Positions 17,179 through 26,749 of a DNA stretch of 64,000 nucleotides are shown here, one piece after another (within the stretch, counting starts at the first letter, position 1; every line of letters begins with the position of its first letter). The stretch covers positions 1 through 64,000 of the forward strand of contig NZ_KB849166.1 in the NCBI RefSeq assembly GCF_000367925.1, written 5' to 3'. The notes beneath the pieces are model-generated. The model had not been told where the DNA came from. It did not search any database and saw only the letters and a list, made by a program, of their open reading frames with translations. The DNA is from Acinetobacter bohemicus ANC 3994 (GTDB taxonomy: Bacteria > Pseudomonadota > Gammaproteobacteria > Pseudomonadales > Moraxellaceae). The position numbers and the translations under genes were made by a program.

Positions 17179-19200
17179 CTATTTCGGGATTGGCTTAAAT
17201 TGCCCTGTCTTCGGATCAAGATATGCGCTGTTACCATTAGCATCTGTATAAACCTGATACCCTTTAAATTTCTCTGAATTAGCTCCTACTGTTGCTTGTC
17301 GAGAAGGGTTGCCATCAATATTCTGTAACTGCCCTGTTTTGGTATCGAAAATTTGTTGTGGACGGTTAATCATTACGCCCTCTTCTTTGTTGTACTCTTG
17401 ACCACCGCCTACAGTCATGTAACGATCTTTACCACTTTCACCCTTGGCGCCAGTGAAGCGATTGATCTTCTCTTGAATAGTTGCACGTTGCTCGTCTGTT
17501 TCAGCCTTGTCGTACATTTCATAGAGTTTTTCGACACGTTGAGAATTACGAATACCAAAACCTTCTTTGGTTTCATTCAATTTTGCTTCACGGTTTTTTA
17601 AACCAAACTCAGCATTAAACTTGGCTGCATCCTGTTCCAAGCCCATGCCATAACGTGAATTCTGTCCATTCTCACCCAATACTGCACGATCATTAGAACC
17701 TTGTTCACGCATCATGGTTTGTGCAATCGATGCAGCATTATTGGTTGAGTTGTTTAGCTGACTGGTCGCGTTATTGGCATCAGTGTTATACATCGTAGTT
17801 GCACGATTATCCTCACCAGTTTGCATCTCCATAAGCTGCGAACGTTGGCTAGAAGTCATGCCACGTGCGCCTTTAATCGGTGCCTGAATTTGACTCAGAA
17901 CATTATTGCGTTCAGCTTCTTGCATGTCGTTACGTGCAGGTCGATCAGGATATGTAATGCCTTGCCCTTGCTGACCATTCAATTGATTTAATGCTTGATT
18001 GATTTGCTGATCAGTTGGACCAAATTCACGTGTATTTTGCATTAAATTTGCCACACCGCGTGGGTCATTCGCTGGACGAATACCTCCAGCAAAGCCACTG
18101 CTTTGTAATTCTGGTACACCTGCTGCACGTGCCTGATTTGCCGCATTCGGATTAGCGTAACTAAAACTGCTCCCTTTTTGCTGAATTGCATAAGGATCTG
18201 CATTTTGTTGTGGCGCGGTTTGTGTTGGTTGTCCAGTTGGGGGCGTTCCATATAGTTCGCTATTGATTGTGTCATTAAAACTTGGTTGTTTGGCCTGTAC
18301 TGGCACTGGTGCTGTCGGTTTACTCACTGGTTGTGCCGACTTAGAAACATTATGTGCAGCAAAGCGTGCTTGTTGTTCTACTAATCCTTGTTCTGCTGCC
18401 GCTCGTTGTTTATCGGGAAAACGATTTCCCAATATTCCAAAACTCGCAGCATTACCTACGTCAGATAAAACGCCTGCGGCACGAATACCTGTTTCAGCCA
18501 ACACCCCACGTTCTGCGTTGGGATCAAGACCCATACGTTCAGCATAATCTTCTGTAGAAGTATTAAAACCTGTTATTGCACCACCAGCCATTGAGCCTAT
18601 ACCATGAAACTTACCTAAACCTTTGGCCATGTTTTTAACACCACCCATAAAGCCACCACCTTGCGCTGGTGCTGTATTCGCAGAATTTGCAGCTGGTGTT
18701 GATGGTGCTTGATATGTTTGGGGTAATGGGCGATTAACATCACGTGTAATACCGCTTACATCACGCATTGTCGGGCCACTCATTTGCTTTTGTGCAGTTG
18801 CCTTGCGAATATCATCAGCCGATGGATAAGGACTGACCACACCACCATTGGCAAAAAACAATTCTGGTTCTTTCTTCCCTGACTTAATACCAAGTTGCGG
18901 TTGATTAACCGGTGTGTGCGTTTGATCTTTCATCCGATCCAAGGTTTCAACACCCACCGAGTGAACTTGATCAGGCGTGAGTTGGTATTCACCGTTACTG
19001 AGATTAACTTTGGGGGAACTATCCATTTTATCTAAGTTTTCCTCCCCGATTTTTTTGGTTGAATCCGCAGGCATAATATAGCTACCACTTTTGACATTTT
19101 TTTTAATATCGTCAGAAGTGCCCGTACCTTTCCCTTTAATCATGCCACCTTTGCCGGTGTCAGCCTGTTTAGGCTTGCCCTTTTGCTGAATTCCGAACAT
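17179..19200 (-). CDS. Virion/internal protein, Q- and N-rich (hypothetical)
   Basis: A 673-residue protein. The N-terminus is basic and glycine-rich. A segment SNGEYQLTPDQVHSVG around residues 69-90 resembles motifs seen near the start of many phage internal or tail proteins (an 'NGEFVIP...G' style motif). A glycine-rich hydrophobic patch follows (GGFMGGVKNMAKGLGK). The middle is Q/P/A-rich and disordered, and the end is helical (EKLYEMYDKAETDEQRATI). It lies between two other large virion genes and starts behind late-promoter site 3. Position and composition suggest a DNA-ejection or internal core protein, but I know no exact family. Confidence 0.65.
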   Translation of the reverse strand: MFGIQQKGKPKQADTGKGGMIKGKGTGTSDDIKKNVKSGSYIMPADSTKKIGEENLDKMDSSPKVNLSNGEYQLTPDQVHSVGVETLDRMKDQTHTPVNQPQLGIKSGKKEPELFFANGGVVSPYPSADDIRKATAQKQMSGPTMRDVSGITRDVNRPLPQTYQAPSTPAANSANTAPAQGGGFMGGVKNMAKGLGKFHGIGSMAGGAITGFNTSTEDYAERMGLDPNAERGVLAETGIRAAGVLSDVGNAASFGILGNRFPDKQRAAAEQGLVEQQARFAAHNVSKSAQPVSKPTAPVPVQAKQPSFNDTINSELYGTPPTGQPTQTAPQQNADPYAIQQKGSSFSYANPNAANQARAAGVPELQSSGFAGGIRPANDPRGVANLMQNTREFGPTDQQINQALNQLNGQQGQGITYPDRPARNDMQEAERNNVLSQIQAPIKGARGMTSSQRSQLMEMQTGEDNRATTMYNTDANNATSQLNNSTNNAASIAQTMMREQGSNDRAVLGENGQNSRYGMGLEQDAAKFNAEFGLKNREAKLNETKEGFGIRNSQRVEKLYEMYDKAETDEQRATIQEKINRFTGAKGESGKDRYMTVGGGQEYNKEEGVMINRPQQIFDTKTGQLQNIDGNPSRQATVGANSEKFKGYQVYTDANGNSAYLDPKTGQFKPIPK

Positions 19201-19231
19201 AAAAAAAACCCTACGTTTTTAAATTTTATCC

Positions 19232-19272
19232 ATTATGGAAAACTTAAAAAATTAGGGCGAACCTTAGAGGTT
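19232..19272 (-). promoter_or_regulatory. Putative late promoter site 3
   Basis: The minus strand reads AACCTCTAAGGTT (19260-19272), the most symmetric copy (AACCT-N3-AGGTT in either strand), then 22 nt, then CATAAT (19232-19237). It lies four bases after the upstream gene's stop and about 30 before the 673-residue gene. Confidence 0.7.
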
Positions 19273-19276
19273 GAAA

Positions 19277-21187
19277 TCAATAATTGTAGTTGTGACTTGT
19301 ACTTGTAGATTCACTTTCACTGTTTGAATAAGATGTATTTGCAGAGCCACTACCACTAATGCTGGCTGAAATATGAGCCGCAGACATAGCACCTGCCGCC
19401 AGCTGTGCTGAATACTGACCAAGAGCTTTCGCAGACTCCAATGCAATTTGTGCTTCTTGAATCGCATGCTGAATATTTGCTTCATATTGTTTAATTTGCA
19501 TTTCTGCAAAAGCAATATTTCCACGTGTATTCATGTCTGCATAACGTGATTGCATTTCTGAATGAGATATATCAACACTTGCACCAGCTTTCCATGCCTC
19601 TACTTGTGCACCAAAAGCCGTCGTATTCATTTGAACTTCATTTAAGCTTGCTTGTAGCCCTGCCTTGTAACCATCTACATCAGCAGTATATTTTGAAATC
19701 CAAGTTTTCGCGGCTTCCATCTTCAATTGAATTGCTTTGCTTTTAACATCTGCTTTGGATTGAATGGCCTGAACTGTTGATGCATATGCTCGACTTTGTG
19801 CTTCAAACATACCAACTTTAGACGTTTCGCCACGTACTTGTGCTTCATATGCGTCTACCTTGACCTTTTCAGCACTAATCTGTTCACTATATGCCTGTAC
19901 TTCGGTACGGTACGCATCAAATTGATTTTTAATAACATCAGCACGTGCAGATGCACCTTGTACCAACGCTTTATATAATTCTACATTTGATAATACCGCT
20001 TCTGTCTTAGCCTTATAGACTTGTACATACTGTTCATTGATCTGTCCAATAGCGACTTGTGCGTCCACCGCAGCTTTATAAGCAGAAAGTTTTGCTAATG
20101 CACCATCTAACTTGGTTTTGTATACAGATGAAAGTGTTTCAAATGCGCTATTTTGAGCATTAAACAAAGCCACTTGCGCATTAAATACACTGATCTGACT
20201 TTCCGCATTAAACTTAGCAGTTTCAAATAAGCGATTAACAACATTAGAAAATAAATTACTGGTGAGCTGCTCCAAGACAATGCCTTGTTCAACCATAAAG
20301 CGTATGTTTTCTATCTCCAACTTACTTGCTTCAATCAGAATATCACGGTTCAACTCACTTGCTTTAAGTTGTCCTTGCTCACGAATTGCTGCAACTTGTT
20401 TAACCAACATTCCTGGTGGCATTGAAAAATTACGTGCTGACCAATCGCCTATAGCTTCTTGAACTGCTCGTTCAACTTCACGCCCCTCACGACGACGTGC
20501 ACGATTAAATAAGGCATCTTCAATAGCAGGTGGAAAACCAGTACCACCCTCACTCATCCATAGTTTTACTTTAGCCTGAAGACTGGGCAGTAATTCAGAT
20601 TCATACTCTGGTTCTTTCCAATCAATAAAAACATTAGGTACTGTAATTGAATCTAAAGATGGTGGCTTGTCGTTAAAGTCTGGCAATTCAGGAAATGTAA
20701 ATGCTGGAATATCTAATTGAATCAATTCCTGTAATTCAGGTAAATCAAGTACTGGTGCTTCCGGTAATTGAATATCTGTATCAATTTGTGGCTTTAATGG
20801 TACATCAATATGCTGAATGCCTGGTGTTTCTGGTAACTGAATAGCAGGTATTTCAGGTGCAACTGGTATATCTAAATCGCTTAAATCTAATTCAGATAAT
20901 AACGAATCTATATTTTTAAATTCAGGTGTATTCGGTACGGTTAAATTAACCGCATTAAACGTAGGTTGTGCTGCAAAGTTTAAATTTGGTACGGGTGTTT
21001 GTGGAATATTCAATGGCTGTAGTGCGGCCACTGGTTTGACTTCAATATTCTTAATATCAGTTAATGATTGAGTTAATTCAGTTTGGTATTTCTTGGTTAC
21101 GCTATCTAGTTTCGCCATCTGATCCATAACAGTCGTAATAGCTGCATCCATTACGCCATCAGGTGCAACTTTAGAATCAATACCCAT
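19277..21187 (-). CDS. Long coiled-coil virion protein (hypothetical)
   Basis: A 636-residue protein with three visible parts. Residues ~45-175 are proline-rich with repeated short units of the type LPELPDF or LPEAPVLDLP. A compact middle (SLQAKVKLWMSEGGTGFPP, residues ~205-290) is highly charged (RARRREGREVERAV). Residues ~290-600 form a long alanine/glutamine-rich coiled coil with recurring YKA and FNAQ units. The tail is serine-rich (SYSNSESESTSTS). This organisation is common among uncharacterised podophage virion proteins and suits a tail or ejection component. It overlaps the preceding gene by one base (TAATG) and has AGGAGA upstream. Confidence 0.65.
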   Translation of the reverse strand: MGIDSKVAPDGVMDAAITTVMDQMAKLDSVTKKYQTELTQSLTDIKNIEVKPVAALQPLNIPQTPVPNLNFAAQPTFNAVNLTVPNTPEFKNIDSLLSELDLSDLDIPVAPEIPAIQLPETPGIQHIDVPLKPQIDTDIQLPEAPVLDLPELQELIQLDIPAFTFPELPDFNDKPPSLDSITVPNVFIDWKEPEYESELLPSLQAKVKLWMSEGGTGFPPAIEDALFNRARRREGREVERAVQEAIGDWSARNFSMPPGMLVKQVAAIREQGQLKASELNRDILIEASKLEIENIRFMVEQGIVLEQLTSNLFSNVVNRLFETAKFNAESQISVFNAQVALFNAQNSAFETLSSVYKTKLDGALAKLSAYKAAVDAQVAIGQINEQYVQVYKAKTEAVLSNVELYKALVQGASARADVIKNQFDAYRTEVQAYSEQISAEKVKVDAYEAQVRGETSKVGMFEAQSRAYASTVQAIQSKADVKSKAIQLKMEAAKTWISKYTADVDGYKAGLQASLNEVQMNTTAFGAQVEAWKAGASVDISHSEMQSRYADMNTRGNIAFAEMQIKQYEANIQHAIQEAQIALESAKALGQYSAQLAAGAMSAAHISASISGSGSANTSYSNSESESTSTSHNYNY

Positions 21188-22344
21188 TAGGTTCTCCTAG
21201 CTGTTTTCGTATGCTCAATAGACAAAGCATTTATTTGTGCAGAGGTGGCATTTAGCGCAACTTCAAACGAAAAATGGCGACCACGTAAGCCACGACCAAA
21301 AATGATTCGACCATTGGTTAAATAATCAGATTGCTCTTTGGGTAATAGATATTGATAAGTTGCAGACAGTCCACTTTGAGTAGTAGTGACCGCAATGTGC
21401 ATAGCCTTTTCTGTACCAGACATTTGATATTCAAGATATGCAGCAGTCGGATGAACAAGAGCTTCACCAAAATCTAATTTACCAGTTTGAATTTTTGCTG
21501 AAATAGACTCACCTTCAATACCGGATAAGTAAACTCCATCCTTATTCCATGTATACAACTCCCCATTAATCACGCTGACACCTTCAAATGAGAACGGTGC
21601 ATAACGACTCATTGCCCATGTATCAGTATTGGCTGTCCAAGCTTGACCATGTAATTGTTCTGAAAACACATGATCCGTGACTAAAGCTATTTCAACCACC
21701 ATGCCATGTGCATGTAATGCACCATAAACACCATCTTTTACTTGTCCCGATTCAATGACAAAGTTCTGTGTTGCTAGTGCTGATAAATCATAGTCCTTAA
21801 CAGTTGCCACTTCACTGACCAGTGAAAATGCTTTTAATTGGGAATACAGCGAATCATTTATAGCTACTGTTTCAGTAATCAATGAGATTTGGTAGGCAAA
21901 AGCAGTATCAGATAGACGAGCCTTTTCCTGAACGGTATAAGCAACAAGACGTTTACTTAAATCAAGATCAGATGCATGCGCAGACTCATAAACCATAGAA
22001 CCAATCAGACTTCGATCAGTATCAATTGCTGTAGCTTGCTCTATGATTAAGTCATGAAATCCTGCAAAAACCTTATCTTTTGCTTTGGCCACTTCAACTG
22101 TCAAGTCAGTACCATGTTTAATACTAAATGCTTGGTCTTGTATTTGAGCCGACTCAGTCACGCTAAAACCACGATAGCCAAATACACTATCTGTGGCTAC
22201 AGCATGCTCAGTTGTTAAAACCCCAAGAATAAAAATTATGGTTGCGGTGGCTTTTGCAACTTCATTGGTAAGAACGAGGGTATTGGCCCACACTTTGTCC
22301 GAAGCAATGGCTGTTTCAATTGTGTCATCCCAGTAATTACTCAT
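21187..22344 (-). CDS. Virion protein with ~27-residue repeats (hypothetical)
   Basis: A 385-residue protein. The first ~230 residues are a tandem series of degenerate repeats of about 27 residues, each carrying a core like VxExAxxxDxxF (VTESAQIQDQAF, VEVAKAKDKVFA, IEQATAIDTD). The last 150 residues form a separate, beta-rich domain (WAMSRYAPFSFEGVSVINGE). The repeats suggest an elongated stalk carrying a terminal domain, as in fibre or appendage proteins. It overlaps the upstream 865-residue gene by eight bases and has GGAG before the ATG. I do not recognise the family. Confidence 0.65.
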   Translation of the reverse strand: MSNYWDDTIETAIASDKVWANTLVLTNEVAKATATIIFILGVLTTEHAVATDSVFGYRGFSVTESAQIQDQAFSIKHGTDLTVEVAKAKDKVFAGFHDLIIEQATAIDTDRSLIGSMVYESAHASDLDLSKRLVAYTVQEKARLSDTAFAYQISLITETVAINDSLYSQLKAFSLVSEVATVKDYDLSALATQNFVIESGQVKDGVYGALHAHGMVVEIALVTDHVFSEQLHGQAWTANTDTWAMSRYAPFSFEGVSVINGELYTWNKDGVYLSGIEGESISAKIQTGKLDFGEALVHPTAAYLEYQMSGTEKAMHIAVTTTQSGLSATYQYLLPKEQSDYLTNGRIIFGRGLRGRHFSFEVALNATSAQINALSIEHTKTARRT

Positions 22345-24934
22345 TAATTACTCCAATAAAGTGATAACAAGATTTATGATCAGCTAGTGAGGTGTAACCA
22401 CCTCTCCACCGCATGTTATTTACTGCTTCCCCTATGTTCCCATATTCCGCCCTACCCATAAAAACTCTACAGGCATCTCTATAGAAAATTGAACCGATTG
22501 GATTTGGTGACGAAATGAAATAACCATCAGAAACACCTTCTTTCTTTACATCAACGGTTTGTTCCATAAACATGGTTTTAATTACTCGATCATCCGTGTT
22601 AGCAGCTAACGAGCGTGTGAAACTATATTCCTTAACTTTTGGTGGTCCACCTCCACCTTGTGCGCGCCAAACCATCCGATCTGGATGCACTAACCATGTA
22701 TAGTCAGCAGGTAGGCTTGGAATCCAAGGTCCTTGGTCAGCAAAGTCTGAACACATGGACGGTGCATAATTTTCAATTTCTACCCAAACAGGATTCCCTG
22801 CAACTGGTACTGGTTGACCTTTTTGCACTGCCAAACCACCGATAAACGCGAAAAGGTTATCGTGGGTCCAATATCTGTAAGAGTAAGGATATTTAGCCGC
22901 AAGTAATCCATAAGATTCTGAATATGACTTACTAACATGAGTTTCTTTAGTCGCATGTAGAACACATGCACGTTGAAACATAGGGATACAAACACCTAAA
23001 TATAAGTTAGTACCACTGGTACTATCTGTTTTTATAAGATGCGTGTAGTAACGGTTTCTCCACAGCGTACCAGGTCGCCAAAAAATACTATCTTGTGCAA
23101 AAAATGGCTTGCTGTCATAGCCCTGATCACGCCCTTCAATTGTTGTTTTTGTTACTGACTGGCTTACTTCATCACGCTCATCAATATCACTGGTATAGAA
23201 ATGCCCAAATATACTGGTAAAGCCTTCAGTTTCATTTTTGTACCAATGCCCCACCATCATACATTCTTCATAGTCTGTATCGATTTCCTTAGAATAAGTG
23301 AGTGATTCATCAATAAAATATTTAACAACCTTAATGTCATCACCATCATAATAGGCGAACATAATGGTATCGCAGGCCACACGCCAACCTGTTTCGATAG
23401 GTGAAAAGTTAAAAGAAAGACAGCCCCCTTGTGCATAGTTAGGGAATTTGATTTGTGGTTGATTTTCAAATTTTGCTGGATGAAATAAATATCCACTATA
23501 CACTTGGGTAACACTTCCAGTGTGTTGTGCAGCTTTAACCGTATAGCCATCCCAGTAATTCACTTCATTCTCAAAATGGATATTGATGCCAGCTTGCTGG
23601 ACACGTTTTAAGATGATCTCGTTTCCAACTTTTCTGAGTTTGTAAAGGATTGCATTAGAACGATGACTACCATCTTTTAACTTGGCCATCAGTTGTTGAA
23701 GATATTCAATCAACCTTCTGGCTTCTGAATCACCTAGTTCTTGACTATTAATTGAAACGCGCTTTAACCCGTAATGATCTTCTTGACCAACCAATGACAG
23801 TGACATTTTATATGTCATCCCAAAAGCCAGACCTGTGGTGTAATCATAGTTGTAGCAAGTATTGTAAGCATTACCACCACGTGTATTAAAAGACCAACCA
23901 CATGCTTCGTAATAGGCAATATGATTATAAAAATCAGAAGTATCGCAAACCTGAACAATGACACCAGCACGTACCCAAGACATAAACTCTGATTTATCTT
24001 CGGGGAAACCCTCACCCGATGGCATAGCGCCAAAGTGATTTAGAATTTCAAGGATTTCATCATCTTTTAATTCTTCTTCCACATACTGTTTAAAGTGTTC
24101 ACTTAGAGTTGCAGGAATAATTGGCAATGGCATTGCCCATACTTTTTTATCGGACCCGATTTGAACCAGCCAAGGCTTACCGAAAGTATCGAAACTCACC
24201 GCATGCGTTTTACTAAATTTATAGTCATATTGAAACTTGCCATCTAACGGCGGGATACCGGTATAACCTGGTAGTCTTACACCGTTAATTTCATCTTCGA
24301 TCAGTTCATACACAGAAACAGGAAGTTGGAATATTGCACGTTCTAGTGGGGTATTGGGCAGATAGTCAAAATCTTGACGACCATAACCACCAACAACTTG
24401 CATGAGTTTTGCCATAGAGCCACTATACCATCCGGCATTCTGAGCAACGTATTGTGTCCATATTTGGTCGCTTTCATACTCTGGCTTAAATTCAGAAAAG
24501 TTCTCACCATATGGAATAACAAACCTTTGTAGTTCTATCTCTTTGGTCACGTTCTCTACATCTGGTAGTTGCTTTAATCTAGCAATACAAGACTGAGTAA
24601 GTTTTAGTTTCACACCCTGAGATGAATTAACCCTTGCTCTGGTAATAATTCCACTGAAAAACATTGGAATATAAGCCTTGGCCATACCATCTATGGTGAA
24701 AGAAAATTGAGGATTGGTTTGAGTCTTATGCGCAATAACCTTTAATACATTACCCATGTCTTGAATGACGCAGTAACCACCATTCGGTAGGTCGTAAGTA
24801 TCTCGCAAACTTTCAAGGCGGCTTGCTTCTTTAAAATTAGAAAAGCGAACAACTGTTGAATGAATAAATGCTTTATCGTATTCAGTCAGTTCTCCGCCTT
24901 CTACCGCCAACCCATAAGGGCGTGGAGTATGCAC
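22337..24934 (-). CDS. Large virion protein (tail/appendage, hypothetical)
   Basis: An 865-residue, aromatic-rich, mixed alpha/beta protein with many cysteines and tryptophans (WRPGTLWRNRYYTH, SMCSDFADQGPWIP). No domain is recognised. The reading frame begins with GTG at 24934, two bases after the stop of the 195-residue gene, so translation is probably coupled. No independent ribosome site is obvious, and the next in-frame ATG is far inside. Its place between head/neck genes and the repeat proteins suggests a tail hub or receptor-binding part. That is inference. Confidence 0.6.
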   Translation of the reverse strand: MHTPRPYGLAVEGGELTEYDKAFIHSTVVRFSNFKEASRLESLRDTYDLPNGGYCVIQDMGNVLKVIAHKTQTNPQFSFTIDGMAKAYIPMFFSGIITRARVNSSQGVKLKLTQSCIARLKQLPDVENVTKEIELQRFVIPYGENFSEFKPEYESDQIWTQYVAQNAGWYSGSMAKLMQVVGGYGRQDFDYLPNTPLERAIFQLPVSVYELIEDEINGVRLPGYTGIPPLDGKFQYDYKFSKTHAVSFDTFGKPWLVQIGSDKKVWAMPLPIIPATLSEHFKQYVEEELKDDEILEILNHFGAMPSGEGFPEDKSEFMSWVRAGVIVQVCDTSDFYNHIAYYEACGWSFNTRGGNAYNTCYNYDYTTGLAFGMTYKMSLSLVGQEDHYGLKRVSINSQELGDSEARRLIEYLQQLMAKLKDGSHRSNAILYKLRKVGNEIILKRVQQAGINIHFENEVNYWDGYTVKAAQHTGSVTQVYSGYLFHPAKFENQPQIKFPNYAQGGCLSFNFSPIETGWRVACDTIMFAYYDGDDIKVVKYFIDESLTYSKEIDTDYEECMMVGHWYKNETEGFTSIFGHFYTSDIDERDEVSQSVTKTTIEGRDQGYDSKPFFAQDSIFWRPGTLWRNRYYTHLIKTDSTSGTNLYLGVCIPMFQRACVLHATKETHVSKSYSESYGLLAAKYPYSYRYWTHDNLFAFIGGLAVQKGQPVPVAGNPVWVEIENYAPSMCSDFADQGPWIPSLPADYTWLVHPDRMVWRAQGGGGPPKVKEYSFTRSLAANTDDRVIKTMFMEQTVDVKKEGVSDGYFISSPNPIGSIFYRDACRVFMGRAEYGNIGEAVNNMRWRGGYTSLADHKSCYHFIGVINE

Positions 24935-24935
24935 C

Positions 24936-25523
24936 TTATGATGTTAATGCAAAGCGATAACCCACATCGTAAGTATCACCATCTTGGAAAGTTCGTGCTG
25001 CTGGGTACTTGGTTGCTGATACCAATACACCAGTGGTGCCGCCACGTGCTGAATTGGTCAATAATGCAGTACCAGTAACATTTAACTGTGAAGCAGTAGC
25101 AATCGTTAAACGTGCCACATTAGCCATATTGTCAATAAAGGTATCAACTGTTGCATTGGTTGAAATGAATTGCGCACGTGTTGGTAAGGTGTAACCTTCT
25201 GACAATGACACGATTTCACTGGCTACCGTGGCAAAATTTGCAGCAGTCCAATTATCTGCTGGAGCTGCTGCACCACTAAACAAAGCTAAATAAAAACCTA
25301 CTGGTTTTGCCTTACTGCCAATATAAGTATTGATCGCATCGATACGACCTTCCTTGGTGATCAGGTTGGGGGTACGTTGCCATTCACCACCGTTGATACG
25401 ATCAAAATATTCACCCGATGCCATAACACCATGACGAGGGAAATAAATTCCTTCTTCCGTCTCATCATAAACTTGGTTATCCAAATCACGTGATAGAGCT
25501 GATTTTAAGCGTTTTTTATCCAT
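24936..25523 (-). CDS. Structural protein (hypothetical), late-promoter proximal
   Basis: A 195-residue protein. After a charged N-terminus it is dominated by S/T/A/G beta-type sequence ending GDTYDVGYRFALTS. The similarly composed protein at 32145-32552 has a related feel (GNSIEAIIVYIDSG, LVAYIDTATG). Both resemble small virion proteins placed near neck or fibre genes of podophages, but I cannot assign a family. The frame begins with ATG at 25523, about 60 bases downstream of late motif site 8, which lies inside the 3' end of the previous gene. It may therefore start a new transcript. Confidence 0.65.
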   Translation of the reverse strand: MDKKRLKSALSRDLDNQVYDETEEGIYFPRHGVMASGEYFDRINGGEWQRTPNLITKEGRIDAINTYIGSKAKPVGFYLALFSGAAAPADNWTAANFATVASEIVSLSEGYTLPTRAQFISTNATVDTFIDNMANVARLTIATASQLNVTGTALLTNSARGGTTGVLVSATKYPAARTFQDGDTYDVGYRFALTS

Positions 25524-25552
25524 GGTTATGCACTGTTAGAATTGATAATAAT

Positions 25553-26749
25553 TCAATTTACAATAGCGACAACTCTGTTTCCTAACCCTACAGCCATACC
25601 AGATAGAGCTGTAATATTGGATAAATGATCTGACTGTAATTCAATTAATTGACCGCTTGCACTCCCCAACACGAAACCTTTCTCAGAGAGCCACATTGCA
25701 GACAATGCGCCACCTTGAGAAAGATCAGCACCCACTACCGCACTATCAACAGTAAAACCACTATCTGAAATAGGTTTAGCTGCGGCCTTATGTTCTAGCA
25801 CCAATTCTTTTAAATCAGCACCACGCAAGAAAACCACATGATCATATTGCCCCACCCAAATACCACCCTCTACAGGTTCAACAAAAGTAATTCGTTGCGG
25901 AAATTGAATGAAGTTGTAACGCTCATCGGTAAGATGAAAAGCCATTGCTTCAGAGAAATATAAAACATTCAAATGAACACAAAGGATACGACCACGCCAA
26001 AGACTTAAAAATTTACCATGCTTCATCGGTGAGAAGTGTTGAAATTGCGGTACACGTCCAAATTCAGGTAAAACTGGCAAAGAAGTGTGTGTAGTCGAAA
26101 TCGGATAATCCTTTACTTGGCGCAGTTCACCACCATTCTGTTCTGTCATATAAAGACGAATATGTGTCACCTTTTCATCTAAGCACATTGGGAATTGCAC
26201 ATCTAGGTTTGAATACTGCACTACGTCAATCTTATCTATCTCTGATAATGCTGATTCTCGCTCACCTACAAGCCACGAGATAGCAAACGAATATGCACCT
26301 GCGTCAATACTTCCATCAGCACTAAAACTTACATAAGGCTTTGCTGGCGTATCAATCGTAAACTTAACTGCCTGTAATCCATTAAAAGTATAAAGACCAG
26401 TGTCACAAGACATTAAAACAAAATTATTAATGATTTGATGAAATAAAGGACCCTCACCAATCTGCGGTATTAATTCCTCATACTCCCAAGTAATTGGATC
26501 TACTTTTACCCAAGCACCATGTAGCATTGCAAAACAATCATGGTGAAGTGAAGATTGCCATAAGTACTTAAAAGGTAAATTGGTTTGCAAGGCAATACCT
26601 TCACGCATAGTCATACGCCCTGATTCAGTGAAATCAATATTTACCGCATCACGTACATATAGCTTTGCACCATCACCGCTTCGTTCTAATGCAAATTCTT
26701 CGCTTGTATTATCCATTCCCATCACAGGTGGTAATTTTTTAGTTGTCAT
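25553..26749 (-). CDS. Putative tail/neck protein, beta-propeller-like
   Basis: A 398-residue protein rich in beta strands and tryptophans, with spaced segments such as LHGAWVKVDPITWEYEEL, YTFNGLQAVKF and GGIWVGQYDHVVFLRG. The composition and length resemble stabilisation or tail-needle-platform proteins of short-tailed phages that fold as propellers. The similarity is of type, not a firm family match. It overlaps the next upstream gene by one base (stop/start junction at 26749). The last ~45 bases carry late-promoter site 8, so coding and regulatory sequence overlap here. Confidence 0.6.
   Translation of the reverse strand: MTTKKLPPVMGMDNTSEEFALERSGDGAKLYVRDAVNIDFTESGRMTMREGIALQTNLPFKYLWQSSLHHDCFAMLHGAWVKVDPITWEYEELIPQIGEGPLFHQIINNFVLMSCDTGLYTFNGLQAVKFTIDTPAKPYVSFSADGSIDAGAYSFAISWLVGERESALSEIDKIDVVQYSNLDVQFPMCLDEKVTHIRLYMTEQNGGELRQVKDYPISTTHTSLPVLPEFGRVPQFQHFSPMKHGKFLSLWRGRILCVHLNVLYFSEAMAFHLTDERYNFIQFPQRITFVEPVEGGIWVGQYDHVVFLRGADLKELVLEHKAAAKPISDSGFTVDSAVVGADLSQGGALSAMWLSEKGFVLGSASGQLIELQSDHLSNITALSGMAVGLGNRVVAIVN
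25556..25596 (-). promoter_or_regulatory. Putative late promoter site 8 (inside coding sequence)
   Basis: The minus strand carries GGCTGTAGGGTT (about 25584-25595), then 22 nt, then GTAAAT (25556-25561). The -10 is weak. Unlike the other sites it lies within the end of a gene, so chance similarity is possible. Its orientation and distance to the 25523 ATG fit the other seven sites. Confidence 0.45.

Noticed and set aside
19201..19220. AAACCCTACG next to late site 3 as a ninth motif copy
   Set aside because: It lacks the right half (AGGGG) and is explained by the AGGG ribosome site of the 673-residue gene.
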